DNA from: Methylosinus sp. PW1
GTDB lineage: Bacteria; Pseudomonadota; Alphaproteobacteria; Rhizobiales; Beijerinckiaceae
Length of the DNA: 64,000 nt
Direction: 5' to 3'
Assembly (NCBI RefSeq): GCF_000745215.1
Contig: NZ_JQNK01000006.1
Location: forward strand, 1-64,000
The notes under the pieces were generated by a model, which ran no database searches, was not told the DNA's origin, and worked only from the letters and a program-made list of their open reading frames with translations. The translations under genes were made by a program, and so were the position numbers. This document shows positions 44,968 through 55,355 of this stretch, one piece after another (position 1 is the first letter of the stretch; the number at the start of each line of letters is the position of its first letter).

Positions 44968-47106
44968 ATGCCACTCTACTTTCGACGAAGCATTTCAGCG
45001 GGCCCTTTTCGATTCAATCTATCCAAGAGCGGCATTGGCGTGTCGGTGGGTATAAAGGGGCTGAGAATTGGATCCGGCCCGAGAGGTAACTACGTCCACA
45101 TGGGCGTCGGCGGCATATACTATCGCGCATCGCTTGAAGGGTCGTTTAAAGGTAGGGAATCACAAACAGGCAGTCGCGAACCGCTGGTGAACCGACCCGC
45201 GGAAGGCCAATCGCAGTTGGCGGAAATGGAGACGGCAAATCTATTGGAGCTGGTTCCGACGACGCCTCAAGGCATCATCGACCAAATAAATCAGAAGATG
45301 TCGCTTTTCTCGTATTGGCCTATAGTAATCGTAGTTGGGCTCTTTGTTTTTGGATATGCGTACAATGCGCCACAGTTGGAGCCAGCGGCATCGGCGATAT
45401 TTGTATTTACGATAGTTATTTCTATATTTGCTTGGTATTATGACCGAATGAGGAAGGTCGTTGTCGTTCTGTACGACATTGACGATGGTGCCAACAAAGT
45501 GTTTTCTTCTGTTTGTAGAGAGTTTGATGTCCTGTCGAAGGCAGCAAGGATTTGGAACGTAGACACTCATGGGTGGATTCTGGATTGGAAGCGTAATGCT
45601 GGAGCAAATTCGCAAATAACTAGGAGCGAAGCGACGATTGTCTATAGCCTTCCGTCAGTTCTTAAATCAAATATATCTGTTCCATGCGTAACAGGCGGCA
45701 AGACGACCATATACTTTTTTCCAGATATGGTCATGATTGCAAAAGATTCAAGAATTACCGGAATAAACTACGATCAGCTTTCGATCCATTGGGCCGATCA
45801 GCCATTCATTGAGTCTGAGCGTGTCCCTCACGATGGTCAGATTATAAACCATACTTGGGCATTCGTGAATAAAGACGGGGGGCCGGACAGGAGATTTAAT
45901 AATAATAGGCAGATACCTGTCGTTTTGTATCAATCCATGCTGATCTCCTGTCCGACAGGAACGCTAAAAAACCTATATTTATCGAAGAACGATAATCGCT
46001 ACCAATTCGATGCTGCTCTGAAGCAACTCGATCTTTATAACAAGGGCCGAACGCCGCAGGCTGATGCTGCACTGATCCCGCTTGCCAATACAGAAGCAGA
46101 AGTCAGAAACGCTGATAGAAAGGCAAGTTCGAAGTCGGCGCTGATCATCCCGAGTCTGATCGCGGGCGGTGTCGTGGGAGCGATTTTGATCATGATGCTG
46201 ACTGCCCAGCCGCGACCAGAACCCAATGGCGGTTCTGCTCCCGTTCCACAGACCCCGCCGCCGCCTATCGCCCCAGATTTAGCAAATGGAAACCAACGGG
46301 AGAAGGACCGGTCCGGCATCGACAAAGCGCGTGAGCGAGATCAACAATGGAAATCAGAGCGCGCGACCGAATTGAAGCGACAAGCCGAGCTCGCACAAAG
46401 GGCCGAGTTGGAGAAGCAGGCGGAACGGGAGCGGCAGCTCGAAATTTCACAACGGGCGGAATTGCAGAATCGAGCCGATCGCGAGCGCGAAGAAGAAGAA
46501 ATGCGGACGCAAGCCGGCCTGCTCTGCGATCAGGCCGCGGCGAACCCGACGGATCCCCGCAAACCCGCTTCTGTTCCCGGGGTTCCGTATGGCGAGCTCC
46601 AGAAAAACTCCGAAAGCGCCAGAAGGCTTTGTGAGGTTGCCGTCAAGAAGTTGCCAAATGAGCCGAGATATCGATATCAGTTGGCGCGAGCTGTCGGATT
46701 TTCCGATCCAACTTCTGCGGCGGAAATTTACAAGAAGCTGACCAGAGAACGCTATCCAGCGGCATTTGATAATCTCGCAAGCCTTCTGTTACAGCGCAAG
46801 GATAGGAGGCAGATGTCCCAAGTCGTGGCGCTATTGCATGAAGGCATCCGCTTGGGAGATCCAGATTCGATGGTCACAATGGCAGCGCTAATCGACAACA
46901 GCATTGTCGTTCATCCTGACGGAGAACGAGCCAAGTTCATGCTGCTTGAACGGGCGGCGCGACTCGGTCATGCCGGTGCAAGATTGGCCATTGAGCAGCG
47001 TGATCCCGCGGAGGAGGAGCGCAACCCCGAACAACATCGGCATGACCAGGAAATGTTCCTGCAACTGCTCGGGAACGTGATCGGTGGCGTTCTGAGGACG
47101 CGGTAG
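44968..47106 (+). CDS. DUF4236 N-terminal membrane protein with coiled coil and Sel1-like repeats
   Basis: 712 aa from the ATG at 44968 (MPLYFRRSISAGPFRFNLSK), chosen because DUF4236 begins there; 44953 is also open. Order: DUF4236 (1-60), two hydrophobic segments (about 115-155), a globular domain (about 155-355), one membrane segment (about 390-410), a Glu/Arg/Gln-rich coiled coil (about 430-520), then Sel1/TPR-like helices (about 535-690). Function unknown. The central half is clearly AT-richer than its neighbours (runs such as AATAATAATAGG), a sign of acquisition from elsewhere. No partner gene is adjacent. Confidence 0.8.
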   Translation: MPLYFRRSISAGPFRFNLSKSGIGVSVGIKGLRIGSGPRGNYVHMGVGGIYYRASLEGSFKGRESQTGSREPLVNRPAEGQSQLAEMETANLLELVPTTPQGIIDQINQKMSLFSYWPIVIVVGLFVFGYAYNAPQLEPAASAIFVFTIVISIFAWYYDRMRKVVVVLYDIDDGANKVFSSVCREFDVLSKAARIWNVDTHGWILDWKRNAGANSQITRSEATIVYSLPSVLKSNISVPCVTGGKTTIYFFPDMVMIAKDSRITGINYDQLSIHWADQPFIESERVPHDGQIINHTWAFVNKDGGPDRRFNNNRQIPVVLYQSMLISCPTGTLKNLYLSKNDNRYQFDAALKQLDLYNKGRTPQADAALIPLANTEAEVRNADRKASSKSALIIPSLIAGGVVGAILIMMLTAQPRPEPNGGSAPVPQTPPPPIAPDLANGNQREKDRSGIDKARERDQQWKSERATELKRQAELAQRAELEKQAERERQLEISQRAELQNRADREREEEEMRTQAGLLCDQAAANPTDPRKPASVPGVPYGELQKNSESARRLCEVAVKKLPNEPRYRYQLARAVGFSDPTSAAEIYKKLTRERYPAAFDNLASLLLQRKDRRQMSQVVALLHEGIRLGDPDSMVTMAALIDNSIVVHPDGERAKFMLLERAARLGHAGARLAIEQRDPAEEERNPEQHRHDQEMFLQLLGNVIGGVLRTR

Positions 47107-47615
47107 CTTCTATTGAGGCTGCTCCGGCGAATTTTCGGGAGGCCAATACAGGCGTTCGAAATCCGGGGTCCGGCTCATCGTAGGCATGGTGTCCGGAGGT
47201 GCCGAGTCCGCCCGGTTAACACGGGTTGGAGAGCCTGGGTGTGGAAGCGATAAACCGCAGTCCGGGAATTGCGGCATCCTCGTCCCGGTCTCTCTCTGTT
47301 AACATGGCTATTCGACGCCGCCCATTCAATCCCGGCACCCGCACGGTCGTCACCGAAGCTTTTCGTGGCCAGTTTTTCGGGCCGAAGGGGAGTTACGAAA
47401 TTTGCTGTCTTGGTTCCGGTTTTTCGAGCTGGGACCTCGAATTAGCTTGACATGATTCAAAACGTTTGCCTGCTCTAGAAGAGGCGACGAGATTACAGTC
47501 GGAGCGAGCATGCATCCAGTCGGACGTCGCTCGGTAGGCTTCGATGCGGATCTGACTTGAATGCGTTTGCCCTGTCGTAATCACGAACCTGCCCGTCGGG
47601 CTCAATGGCGCAAAA
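47107..47615. other. intergenic region, nothing identified
   Basis: The stretch lacks a gene I can support. It should contain the promoter of the truncated gene at 47616. No repeat or hairpin of note was seen. Confidence 0.4.
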
Positions 47616-48043
47616 ATGAAGTCTTTTGTAGATCTGGCGCTGCTACCGATTTCGATGTTCTCTGGAAAGCCTTTGGCAGTGGGCATCGCGCTCGGGTTAT
47701 TGCTCGCGTCGTGTGCGCTGTATTTCGCGTGGCTCTATCCTTCGGGACGACGTTTTACCGGGCATTTCAAAGTCGCCGCCGCCGCCATTCGGAAAATCAG
47801 GAATGCGACGCACGGCACGCAGGAAGAACGCTTGGCTCTAATTCAGGAATTCTTCGAAAGGAACGCTCTCGAGCCGAATTGGAAGCAGTATCGGGCGTGC
47901 CTCGAATTCGAGGACGGCAGGGTCTACAACTACAGCGACCCAGAAGTGTTCTTTTCGGCCGATCGGGTTCCGGGCGGAAGCTACCTGAAATGGTCAACGA
48001 CCTTGGGCGGCGTGTTCTTGACCCTCGGCTTGGTGTTCACATT
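47616..48043 (+). pseudogene. MotA/TolQ/ZorA-like gene, 3' part removed by IS21
   Basis: About 143 native codons, then the IS21 right end; the frame runs 47 codons into the IS before a stop at 48185. There is an N-terminal membrane segment (AVGIALGLLLASCALYFAWL), a middle with WKQYRACLEFEDGRVYNYSD, then PEVFF, and the start of a second membrane segment (LGGVFLTLGLVFTFV). This order resembles the N-terminus of ZorA, the proton-channel subunit of the Zorya anti-phage system, and other MotA/TolQ proteins. The channel helices and tail are missing, so it is inactive. No zorB follows. Confidence 0.5.
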
Positions 48044-48071
48044 TGTCAATCGGCATCGAAAATTGACCCCC
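48044..48071. repeat. IS21 copy B right terminal repeat
   Basis: TGTCAATCGGCATCGAAAAT plus TGACCCCC; about 20 of 28 bases match the left repeat, and it is the same as the copy A right end at 2023-2050. Confidence 0.9.
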
Positions 48072-48195
48072 GATCGGCGTTCAAAATTGACCCCCTTTTG
48101 GCGTAGGGCGGAACGCGAGCGCTCGCCCCGGCGGAGCTGGCGGGGTTGCGCAGCCGGGGCGAGTGCGTTTCGGTTCGCGATGTGATCGGGAAGCG

Positions 48196-48924
48196 TCAGG
48201 CGCGGTTCTTGAAGCGCCAGCTTTCGTTGCCGGTCTCGACGATGTCGCAATGGTGGGTGAGGCGATCGAGCAGCGCGCTGGTCATTTTCGCGTCGCCGAA
48301 CACGCTCGGCCATTCGCCGAATGCGAGATTGGTAGTGATGATGATAGAGGTGCGTTCGTAGAGCCGGCTGATCAGATGGAAGAGCAATTGTCCGCCAGAT
48401 TGCGCGAAGGGCAAGTAGCCGAGCTCGTCGAGTATGATGAAGTCCATTCTCGTGAGATATTCCGCGAAGCGTCCCTGACGACCTCCTCGCGCTTCGGTCT
48501 CGAGCCTGGTGACGAGTTCGACGGTGTTGAAGAAGCGGCCGCGTTTTCCAGCGCGAATGCAATTTCTTGCAATCGCTATCGAAAGATGGCTCTTCCCCGT
48601 ACCGGTTCCACCGACGAAAACACAATTACGTTGTTGGTCGAGGAAGCCGCCGTTCGAGAGATCGCGCACCAACCCTTCATTGATCGGCGTACCGTTGAAC
48701 TGGAAGCCGTCGAAGTCCTTCGCCAGCGGCAATTTGGCGATCGTCATCTGATATTTGATGGAGCGCGCGTGCTTTTCGGCGATTTCCGCCTCGAGAAGAT
48801 CGCCGACGATGCGTGGCGGCTCATGCTGCCTCTTTATGCCACTCGACATCACCTCGTCATAGGCGTTCCTCATGCCGAAGAGCTTGAGCTCTCCCATGAG
48901 ATCGAAGAGCTTGGTGCGTTCCAT
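48196..48924 (-). CDS. istB: IS21 helper ATPase IstB (copy B)
   Basis: 242 aa, identical to copy A IstB: Walker [10 protein letters not shown] and Walker B IILDELGY. The start ATG at 48924 overlaps the istA stop. Intact, so it could serve both copies. Confidence 0.95.
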   Translation of the reverse strand: MERTKLFDLMGELKLFGMRNAYDEVMSSGIKRQHEPPRIVGDLLEAEIAEKHARSIKYQMTIAKLPLAKDFDGFQFNGTPINEGLVRDLSNGGFLDQQRNCVFVGGTGTGKSHLSIAIARNCIRAGKRGRFFNTVELVTRLETEARGGRQGRFAEYLTRMDFIILDELGYLPFAQSGGQLLFHLISRLYERTSIIITTNLAFGEWPSVFGDAKMTSALLDRLTHHCDIVETGNESWRFKNRA

Positions 48925-50423
48925 CAGCCTGTTCTCCTCAATTGATCATAGCGGGCGCAGTCGGCGAGCGGCATGTGCAGCAGCATCAACGACTCGGGCG
49001 TCGGGATCGTCGGCGGGGGCGGCGGCTCGCGCCGGCGGGCGAGAATGTTGAGAATGACGTCGGCGGAATGGACGCCTTGGCCGAGCGCCTCCGCGCAGGC
49101 GGCTTCCACCGCGGTCAATCCGTCCTCGACGACGGCGGCCAGAACCTTGACCATCTGTCGATCGCCATCATTGCTGCCGGCGAGCTTGCGCCGCACGCGC
49201 TCGATCGCTCCCGGCAACACCCAGTCCTTGAACGGCGCGCCGTTCCGTAGCGCGCCGGGCTTGCGCGCGAGAACTGGCACATAATGCCAGGGATCGAAGA
49301 TCGTCGCGCCGCGCCCGAAGGCCCGAGCATGTTCGGCGACCACCCGCCCTTTTTGGCGGAAGACGATGCGGTCGGCGTAGGCGTGGATCTCGACCGGGGC
49401 GCCGACGGCGCTCGCATTGACCGAGTATTTATTGTTGTCGAAGCGCACGAGGCAAGTCTTCGACACCGACGCGGTCAGCTCGTGGAATCCGTCGAACCGC
49501 CCGCGCAGCGGAACGAGCTTCGGGCGCTCTTCTTCGAATGCCTCCCAGACCGTCTTGTCCGCGATTTCCGGATGCGGATGAGCCTTGGCGTAGGTGACGC
49601 ATTTATCGAGAAGCCAGGCGTTCATATCGTCGTAGGTCTTGAACCGCAGGCGCGGCGTGAAGAACCGCTCCCGCGCCAGGCCGACTTGATTTTCGACCTG
49701 GCCTTTCTCCCAGCCGGACGCTGGCGTGCAGGCGACCGGCTCGACGAGATGATGGCTGCACATTTGCGCGAAGCGACGATTGAACTTGCGCTCCTTGCCG
49801 ACGAAGATCGTCTCCACCGCCGTCTTCATATTGTCGTAGATGCCGCGCGTGCAGGCGCCCCTGAAGAAGGTAAAGGCGCGATCATGCGCGTCGAAAACCA
49901 TCTCCTGCGTCTCACGCGGATAGGCGCGAACGAAAGGCATGCGGCTGTGGCACAGACGCATGTGCGCCACCTTCACGGTCGTCGTCACGCCGTCGAGCAC
50001 AACGATCTCGTGGCTCCAGTCGAACTGGTAGGCTTCGCCCGGCTCGAAGCTCAACGGCACATAGGCGGCCGCCGTCGCCGCGCCTTGCTCGCTGCGCCAT
50101 TTGCGCGAGTAGCGACGCACAGCGTCATAGCCGCCCGCGTAGCCCAGGCCGCTCAGATCTTCGAAAATACGGATCAGGGTTAGCCGCTCGCGCGGCGCCT
50201 TCTTCTCGTTCTCCGCGAGAACCTCATCGAGCTTGTCCGACCAAGGCCCGAGCTTGGGAAACGGCTGATTGTCGCGCTCGTAAGCGAAGGACGTTGCCTC
50301 CGACCGCAGCGCCTTGCGGACCGTGTTCCGTGAAATGCCCAGATCGCGAGCGATCTCCTTGATCGTCTTGCCCTTGACGAAATGTTCGCGACGGATTCGT
50401 CCGATCGTCTCCACAATCAACAT
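48924..50423 (-). CDS. istA: IS21 transposase IstA (copy B), complete
   Basis: 499 aa. The N-terminal helix-turn-helix has [20 protein letters not shown] (about 19-38); the integrase core begins near residue 130 with YQFDWSHE, and further conserved stretches are present ([30 protein letters not shown]). The ATG at 50421-50423 is about 120 bases from the left end. It gives the reference frame that reveals the two indels in copy A. Intact and probably active with IstB. Confidence 0.95.
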   Translation of the reverse strand: MLIVETIGRIRREHFVKGKTIKEIARDLGISRNTVRKALRSEATSFAYERDNQPFPKLGPWSDKLDEVLAENEKKAPRERLTLIRIFEDLSGLGYAGGYDAVRRYSRKWRSEQGAATAAAYVPLSFEPGEAYQFDWSHEIVVLDGVTTTVKVAHMRLCHSRMPFVRAYPRETQEMVFDAHDRAFTFFRGACTRGIYDNMKTAVETIFVGKERKFNRRFAQMCSHHLVEPVACTPASGWEKGQVENQVGLARERFFTPRLRFKTYDDMNAWLLDKCVTYAKAHPHPEIADKTVWEAFEEERPKLVPLRGRFDGFHELTASVSKTCLVRFDNNKYSVNASAVGAPVEIHAYADRIVFRQKGRVVAEHARAFGRGATIFDPWHYVPVLARKPGALRNGAPFKDWVLPGAIERVRRKLAGSNDGDRQMVKVLAAVVEDGLTAVEAACAEALGQGVHSADVILNILARRREPPPPPTIPTPESLMLLHMPLADCARYDQLRRTG

Positions 50424-50512
50424 CCCCCACCACCCGCCGTTTCAACCAAAACGGGCGGACTGTCCGGACTTCACCAGAGGGGGTCAATTTTCAACGCCGA
50501 TTCCCCTCGTAT

Positions 50513-50540
50513 GGGGGTCAAACTTGCACGCCGAATAACA
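50513..50540. repeat. IS21 copy B left terminal repeat
   Basis: Read from 50540: TGTTATTCGGCGTGCAAGTT then TGACCCCC. A second GGGGGTCA repeat lies at about 50478-50500. Confidence 0.88.
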
Positions 50541-52157
50541 CTGATATTGGAGGTTGAGTATCGACGTCACGTGGTTTCGATAATTCGAAGTATAGCCCCG
50601 GTCTTGGAGGCCCCCATAGCCGCCTGCGACGATGACCGCCTGGTCCTGATCGAGGATCGACACGGTGGGATAATAACGGTTGAAATGCCATACCGAGCCC
50701 CCGCGAATCTCGTAGCTGTCACGCAAGCCGAGAGTGACCGCGAGTTGCTCGTCATAATGCCAGGTGGCCTGTCCGTACGCAGCGAACTGAATGTCCCGCG
50801 CCTTGGTATACCACCAGTCCTGGACTCCCGGCAGCGCGGCTGGCCGGTTCAGCCACTTTGCGGCGTCGACGCCGAATTGCGTATGGTGCATCTGATTGGC
50901 CGCATCGTCATAGAAGAGATAGAGGCCCGTCGTCCATTCGAGTTCTTGGTCCTTGGGCGAAGTCAGCCTGAATTCCTGCGATCCCTGACCAAGATAGGTG
51001 TCCATGCCGGCGCGCCAGAGCTCGAGCAACTGAGAATCGTCGAAATATCTCTGCTCGTTGCGGTGGAAGCCATACGCGGAAATGGAGGTAAAGATATTTT
51101 CGCCGATGCCCACGTTGAGCTCGTTCGAAATTGTGATGTTTCTCACCGGATCGACGCCCTCGCGCGCGATGGTCGGCCTGTAGGGGTCGAAGGACAAGAT
51201 CGGTTTGCCGAGCCGGCTGGCGACGTTCTGGGCGAAGGTCGAGTTCGGACGTGCGCCATTGGCGTACACGAGAAAGGAGTCGGCGAAAGCGGCGCTGCTG
51301 TAGCCATTATATTCGGTGGACTTGTTGTAATTGAAAATTAGGCGATTGGAGAAATCGTCTCCGACATAGAACAACTGCCCGCGCACGCCCCAGCGGTCCG
51401 TGTTTTTATAGCCGGCGCCGCTCACCTGATCGCGAATCCAGCCGTCGCCCTTGTCGAGAAAGAAGCTTACGCGGTAGGCGAGCTTGTCGTCGATGATCGG
51501 GCCGGTGACGGTGGCTTTCTCGATGACGCGGCTGTAATTGGCGAAACTGGTCTCGGTCGTGGCCTGACGGGTGAAGGACGGCAGTTGGTTTCGAATGATG
51601 ACGTTGCCGACCGCCGTGTTCTTGCCACCCGCCGTGCCCTGGGGGCCATAGGCGACTTCGAACGACGACACGTCGAACAAGTCCATCCATTGGAAGCCCC
51701 AATATTTCCAAAACACGTTGTCCACGACATAGCCCGTCGGGGACTCAGCGCCGACGCCTCCGCCAGCGACGCCGAGCCATCGTATCGTTGCGCGAGCCGA
51801 GTGTGCTGCGCCAGCGTTGTTGGCGCGATAATTCGGGACCCTTTGTTGTAGCTCGTCGAGGCGGTTGATGTTTTCGCGCTCGATGGTCTTGGGATCGACG
51901 ACGACGATCGACCGCGGCTTCTTCTGCGCTTCCATGACGGGACGCGAGGTTTCACCCCGGTCATCGTCTTCACCAGGCACGTGAACGTCGCCGACCTGGA
52001 CGTTCACCGCAGTCGCAGCTGGCGCGTCCTCGGCGCGAGACGCGTCGAGTTGAGTCGATAAGACGACGGCGGCCGTCACCATATAGGAGAGGCTCGACGC
52101 ACTGGACATGAAACAAAACCACAACTTCGGCGCGACGCCGGACTCTGAGCGGAACAT
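50541..52157 (-). pseudogene. TonB-dependent receptor, C-terminal part removed by IS21
   Basis: About 539 native codons from the ATG at 52157 (AAGGG upstream; a TTG two codons earlier is less likely), then the frame enters the IS end and stops at 50484. Signal-like N-terminus, plug domain (LDELQQRVPNYRANNAG, FEVAYGPQGTAGGKNT, FANYSRVIEKATVTGP) and about two thirds of the barrel. The last third of the barrel and the C-terminal strand are lost, so it cannot insert as a normal receptor. Closely related to the intact receptor at 52920-55355, so the two arose by tandem duplication. Ligand unknown. Confidence 0.88.
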
Positions 52158-52919
52158 GGGCAACCCTTTGTAATTATACTTATTAATATCTGATTCTGAT
52201 CGTGTGTAGCTGCGGTACAGCTGTCAGGCCGAGTTCGGTTGGATGTCCTAGCGCGTTGCCGCTTCGCCATTGGAATGGGCTGTGGCAAGACGAGCACGGC
52301 GCCTATGTCTGCGCCTCGCCGCCGATCGATCCCAACGTCGGCGACGTCGTTCGTGTCGCCCTCATTCGTTGACGCGCGGACGTCGATCCTGCGCAGGAAC
52401 TCCAGCGCCTCGCGGAGCAAGCCGACGCACCGGCCTGGGCGTGAACAACGTCCACCGGAACTGCGCTGTTCGCCGCTGTCACGCCGGCGCGATGCGAACC
52501 CGTCACCATCGCGTCCTGAAGTCTGACCGAATTGGCTTCGCCACTCGCGCCGAGAATCTCGCCATCGCTCGGCCGCGCCATTCGCGAAGGTTCGACCCGC
52601 GTCGCCGCAGGCCTCTTGGCGCTGCGATGCTCGGACGCAGCGGGACGGATCTCGGCCGACCCAGACGTTTGACGCGGACCATCCACGAGTCCCCTGGACT
52701 GCGCGAAGCCCGTTCCGGAAATCCTGACATTGGGCATGGCGGCAAGTCGGACACTCAACAAATTACCCATCATACGCCTCAACGATATAAATCCCCGACT
52801 TTCTCGATCAGATCGAGGAGGCTGTCGCCACTCGGTGATTCCGGACGCCTGCTATGATGGCCAAGCGCTTTACGATGCTGTGGTGAAGCGCCGTTCCATC
52901 GGCCCTCGATTACTCGAGA
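52158..52919. other. 762-base gap between tandem TonB receptor genes
   Basis: No supported gene. On the plus strand a short piece, about 52260-52371, reads WNGLWQDEHGAYVCASPPID and then PNVGDVVRVALIR to a stop, which looks like a real protein C-terminus, but its beginning is missing and I cannot name it. The AT-rich bases 52165-52200 probably belong to the promoter of the truncated receptor. Confidence 0.4.
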
Positions 52920-55355
52920 TCATTCGAGCCTCACCAGCAAGGAGCCTCCGAAGTATCGCGGCCTAGCCGGCCATCCGACTGTCGCCGGCGCGGTGCTCGT
53001 CCCCGGCGTCCATGACGTGGCCCAGCGAGTATCGAAGAGATTTTTGACCCAAAGCGAGAGACTGTAACGTTCATCGTCGGTACGCAGACCAAGTCCGGCG
53101 TTGGTGATCGCGTAGGCGGGTTGCCAATATTGAAACACGGAGCTCGGGTCCGTGAGCTGTGTCTTATCCAACCACGCCACGTTGAGATAGCCGAAGCCGG
53201 TCACAGACCGGTCGAACTGCGGACCGAGGCCCTTGAACAAAGGTCCGAGCGGCTGCTCGTAATTCGCGGCGACGTTGAACGCCCATTTCGGGAGGTTCTC
53301 CCACCTCGAATTGGATCGAGACAACGTCAGAGGCGCTCCCGTGAACCCGGTCCAATCCGACGGAGGCGCCGCTTTCGCAAAGTCGATGTAGCGCGCTTCC
53401 GTATAGGCTCCATTCACGCTGAGCCAAAGCCGCTCTATTGGATTCCAGCGCCCGCTGAATTCGACGCCGCGGAGGCGTATGTGCGGGACGTTTCCGATGT
53501 AGTTCAGCCGCAAGACTTCGCCGGTGCTGTCCCGAAAATCCGTGTTCGTCAAATTCGATTGGAAATTGTAGATGTCGTTCCAATAGAGGTTGGCGTTCGC
53601 GATCACGCTGCCGTCCAGCCAGTTCGTCTTCGCGCCGATTTCATAGTCCCAGGACTGCTCGGGCTTAGTGAAGAGCGATTGAAAGCCCTTGAAGCTCGAA
53701 GCGCTGTCCAGAATCGGCCTGGAGAAGGTATTTACCGCCGGGGCCTTTTCGCCCCGCCCGACCAATCCATAGAGCAGAATATTCTCGTTGAATTTGTATT
53801 CCGGATTGACAATCGCCGTCAGCGAGTTGTGCTCCTTGCTCGCCCCGCCCGTGTCGTAGATCGCGGAGCCGCCGGCGCCTCGCACGGCAGTGAGAATCTG
53901 AGCAGGCGTGAATTTCGCGCTCCAGGCGCCGATCCAGCCGAAGCTCGAACCCGATCGACGTTCGTAACCATCGCGCAGGCCAATGGTGAGCGCCCATTTT
54001 TCGTCGAAATGATAGGTCCCCTGGCCGTAACCGGCTATGTGAAACGTCTTTGCCTTTCCGTCCTGGTGGTTGCGAAAGCCCAGAAGCAGCGACGGATCCG
54101 TGGTCGGCGTATTGAACCAACGCGCGGCGTTCGCGCCGTACACGGTCTCCGTGTAGCCCCAGATCGTCTCGTACAGAGAATAGACGCCGAATTGCCATTC
54201 GAAGGCCTTTCCCCTTGGCGACGCGAGTCGAATCTCTTGCGAGAACTGATCGGTCCAATTGTCATTGCGGCTGTCGCTGATATCGAGAAGCTGTTCGCCA
54301 AAGTTGTGGCGCGGGTGCAATCGGAACTCGCCCCAGGCCGATATTGCTGTGAGCGTGTTCTCGGCGAGCGACCAATTCAATTCATTGGATACGGTTGTCT
54401 GCCGCTCGTCGATCGCGCCCTGGCCGGTGCGGTACAGCTTGTGCGGATCGAAGCTTATGACGTTGCGACCCAGCCGTCGGAACAGCGTTTGCGTATAGGT
54501 CGTCCCGAGCGTGCCATTGGCTCTGACAGGGAGCGAATCGGAAAACGGCCCCGACGCGTCGTTATTGTATTCGTGCGATGCCGACGTGTTGAAGATGAGA
54601 CGGTCGGTAAATTCGTCACCGACGAAAAGGAGCTGCCCGCGCGCGCCCCAGCGGTTGTTGTTGAAATAGCCGGCTCCTGAAATCTGGTCGTGAATCCAGC
54701 CGTCGCTCTTGTCGTAATAAAGGGCCACGCGATAGGCGAGCCTGTCATCGATGATGGGTCCGGTCGCGTTCAGTTTCTCAACGACATGGCTGTAGTTGGC
54801 GAAAGACGTCTCGAAGGTCGCCCTGCGTTCAAAGGAAGGCAATTGCGTGTTGACGATGATATTGCCGACCGTCGTATTCTTGCCGAAGGCCGTTCCCTGA
54901 GGGCCGAGCGCGACCTCGAAGGAGGAGATGTCGATGAAGTCGGCCCATTGGAAGCCGACCGATCGATAGAAGACGTTGTCTATCATGAATCCAGTGTCGG
55001 ACTCCGTCGCGAACTGGAAACTCGAGCTAGAGCCTATGCCGCGAATGGCCGGGCGGGACGTTTGCGGGTTGGCGACATTCGGTCGATAGCTCGGAACCTT
55101 CTGGGCAAAATCGTCCAGACGTTCGAGATGCTCCTCTTCCGCTCTGCGTCCGTTGACGATCGCCGCGGGTCGAGGACCGTTCACCAGCGCTTTCTGTTCA
55201 CGTGTAGCCAAACCTCTTTCGCCGCCGCCGACGATAACGTCTTCGACTTTCGCGTCATCGCCGCGCGCTGGCGCGTCAATCAGCATTCCGAGCGCTGCGC
55301 CAATCATCAGTTGAGCGGAGCGAACACGCCAGGGCGTCCTATGAATCGCGTTCAT
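52920..55355 (-). CDS. TonB-dependent outer-membrane receptor, intact
   Basis: 811 aa. Signal peptide (SAQLMIGAALGMLIDAPARG), then plug domain (DDFAQKVPSYRPNVANPQTS, RPAIRGIGSS, FEVALGPQGTAFGKNTTVGN) and a 22-strand-type barrel with NENILLYGLVGRGEKAPAVN, SWDYEIGAKTNWLDGS, IRLRGVEFSGRWNP and the C-terminal ending RYFGGSLLVRLE. The ending lacks the usual terminal aromatic residue. It takes up a metal complex or other ligand across the outer membrane with TonB energy; ligand unknown, and no FecIR-type regulators are adjacent. It lies upstream of, and is paralogous to, the truncated receptor. ATG at 55355 with a weak ribosome site. Confidence 0.92.
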   Translation of the reverse strand: MNAIHRTPWRVRSAQLMIGAALGMLIDAPARGDDAKVEDVIVGGGERGLATREQKALVNGPRPAAIVNGRRAEEEHLERLDDFAQKVPSYRPNVANPQTSRPAIRGIGSSSSFQFATESDTGFMIDNVFYRSVGFQWADFIDISSFEVALGPQGTAFGKNTTVGNIIVNTQLPSFERRATFETSFANYSHVVEKLNATGPIIDDRLAYRVALYYDKSDGWIHDQISGAGYFNNNRWGARGQLLFVGDEFTDRLIFNTSASHEYNNDASGPFSDSLPVRANGTLGTTYTQTLFRRLGRNVISFDPHKLYRTGQGAIDERQTTVSNELNWSLAENTLTAISAWGEFRLHPRHNFGEQLLDISDSRNDNWTDQFSQEIRLASPRGKAFEWQFGVYSLYETIWGYTETVYGANAARWFNTPTTDPSLLLGFRNHQDGKAKTFHIAGYGQGTYHFDEKWALTIGLRDGYERRSGSSFGWIGAWSAKFTPAQILTAVRGAGGSAIYDTGGASKEHNSLTAIVNPEYKFNENILLYGLVGRGEKAPAVNTFSRPILDSASSFKGFQSLFTKPEQSWDYEIGAKTNWLDGSVIANANLYWNDIYNFQSNLTNTDFRDSTGEVLRLNYIGNVPHIRLRGVEFSGRWNPIERLWLSVNGAYTEARYIDFAKAAPPSDWTGFTGAPLTLSRSNSRWENLPKWAFNVAANYEQPLGPLFKGLGPQFDRSVTGFGYLNVAWLDKTQLTDPSSVFQYWQPAYAITNAGLGLRTDDERYSLSLWVKNLFDTRWATSWTPGTSTAPATVGWPARPRYFGGSLLVRLE

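Larger units (their letters stand above)
48044..50540 (-). mobile_element. IS21-family element, copy B, complete
   Basis: 2497 bp with istB and istA on the minus strand. Terminal repeats, read inward: left end from 50540 TGTTATTCGGCGTGCAAGTT, right end from 48044 TGTCAATCGGCATCGAAAAT, both continuing to TGACCCCC, with a second internal GGGGGTCA-type repeat at each end. The bases outside (TTCACATT and CTGATATT) do not form a target duplication. It is inverted relative to copy A at 1-2050, so the 46 kb between lies in an inverted-repeat pair. Confidence 0.95.

Noticed and set aside
44369..45055. 228-codon frame spanning the intron remnant
   Set aside because: It crosses the domain V hairpin and overlaps the DUF4236 gene in another frame; reads as non-coding.
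50541..55355. Methanobactin or siderophore assignment for the TonB receptors
   Set aside because: No biosynthesis, sigma/anti-sigma or transporter genes nearby, and ligand cannot be read from the sequence alone.
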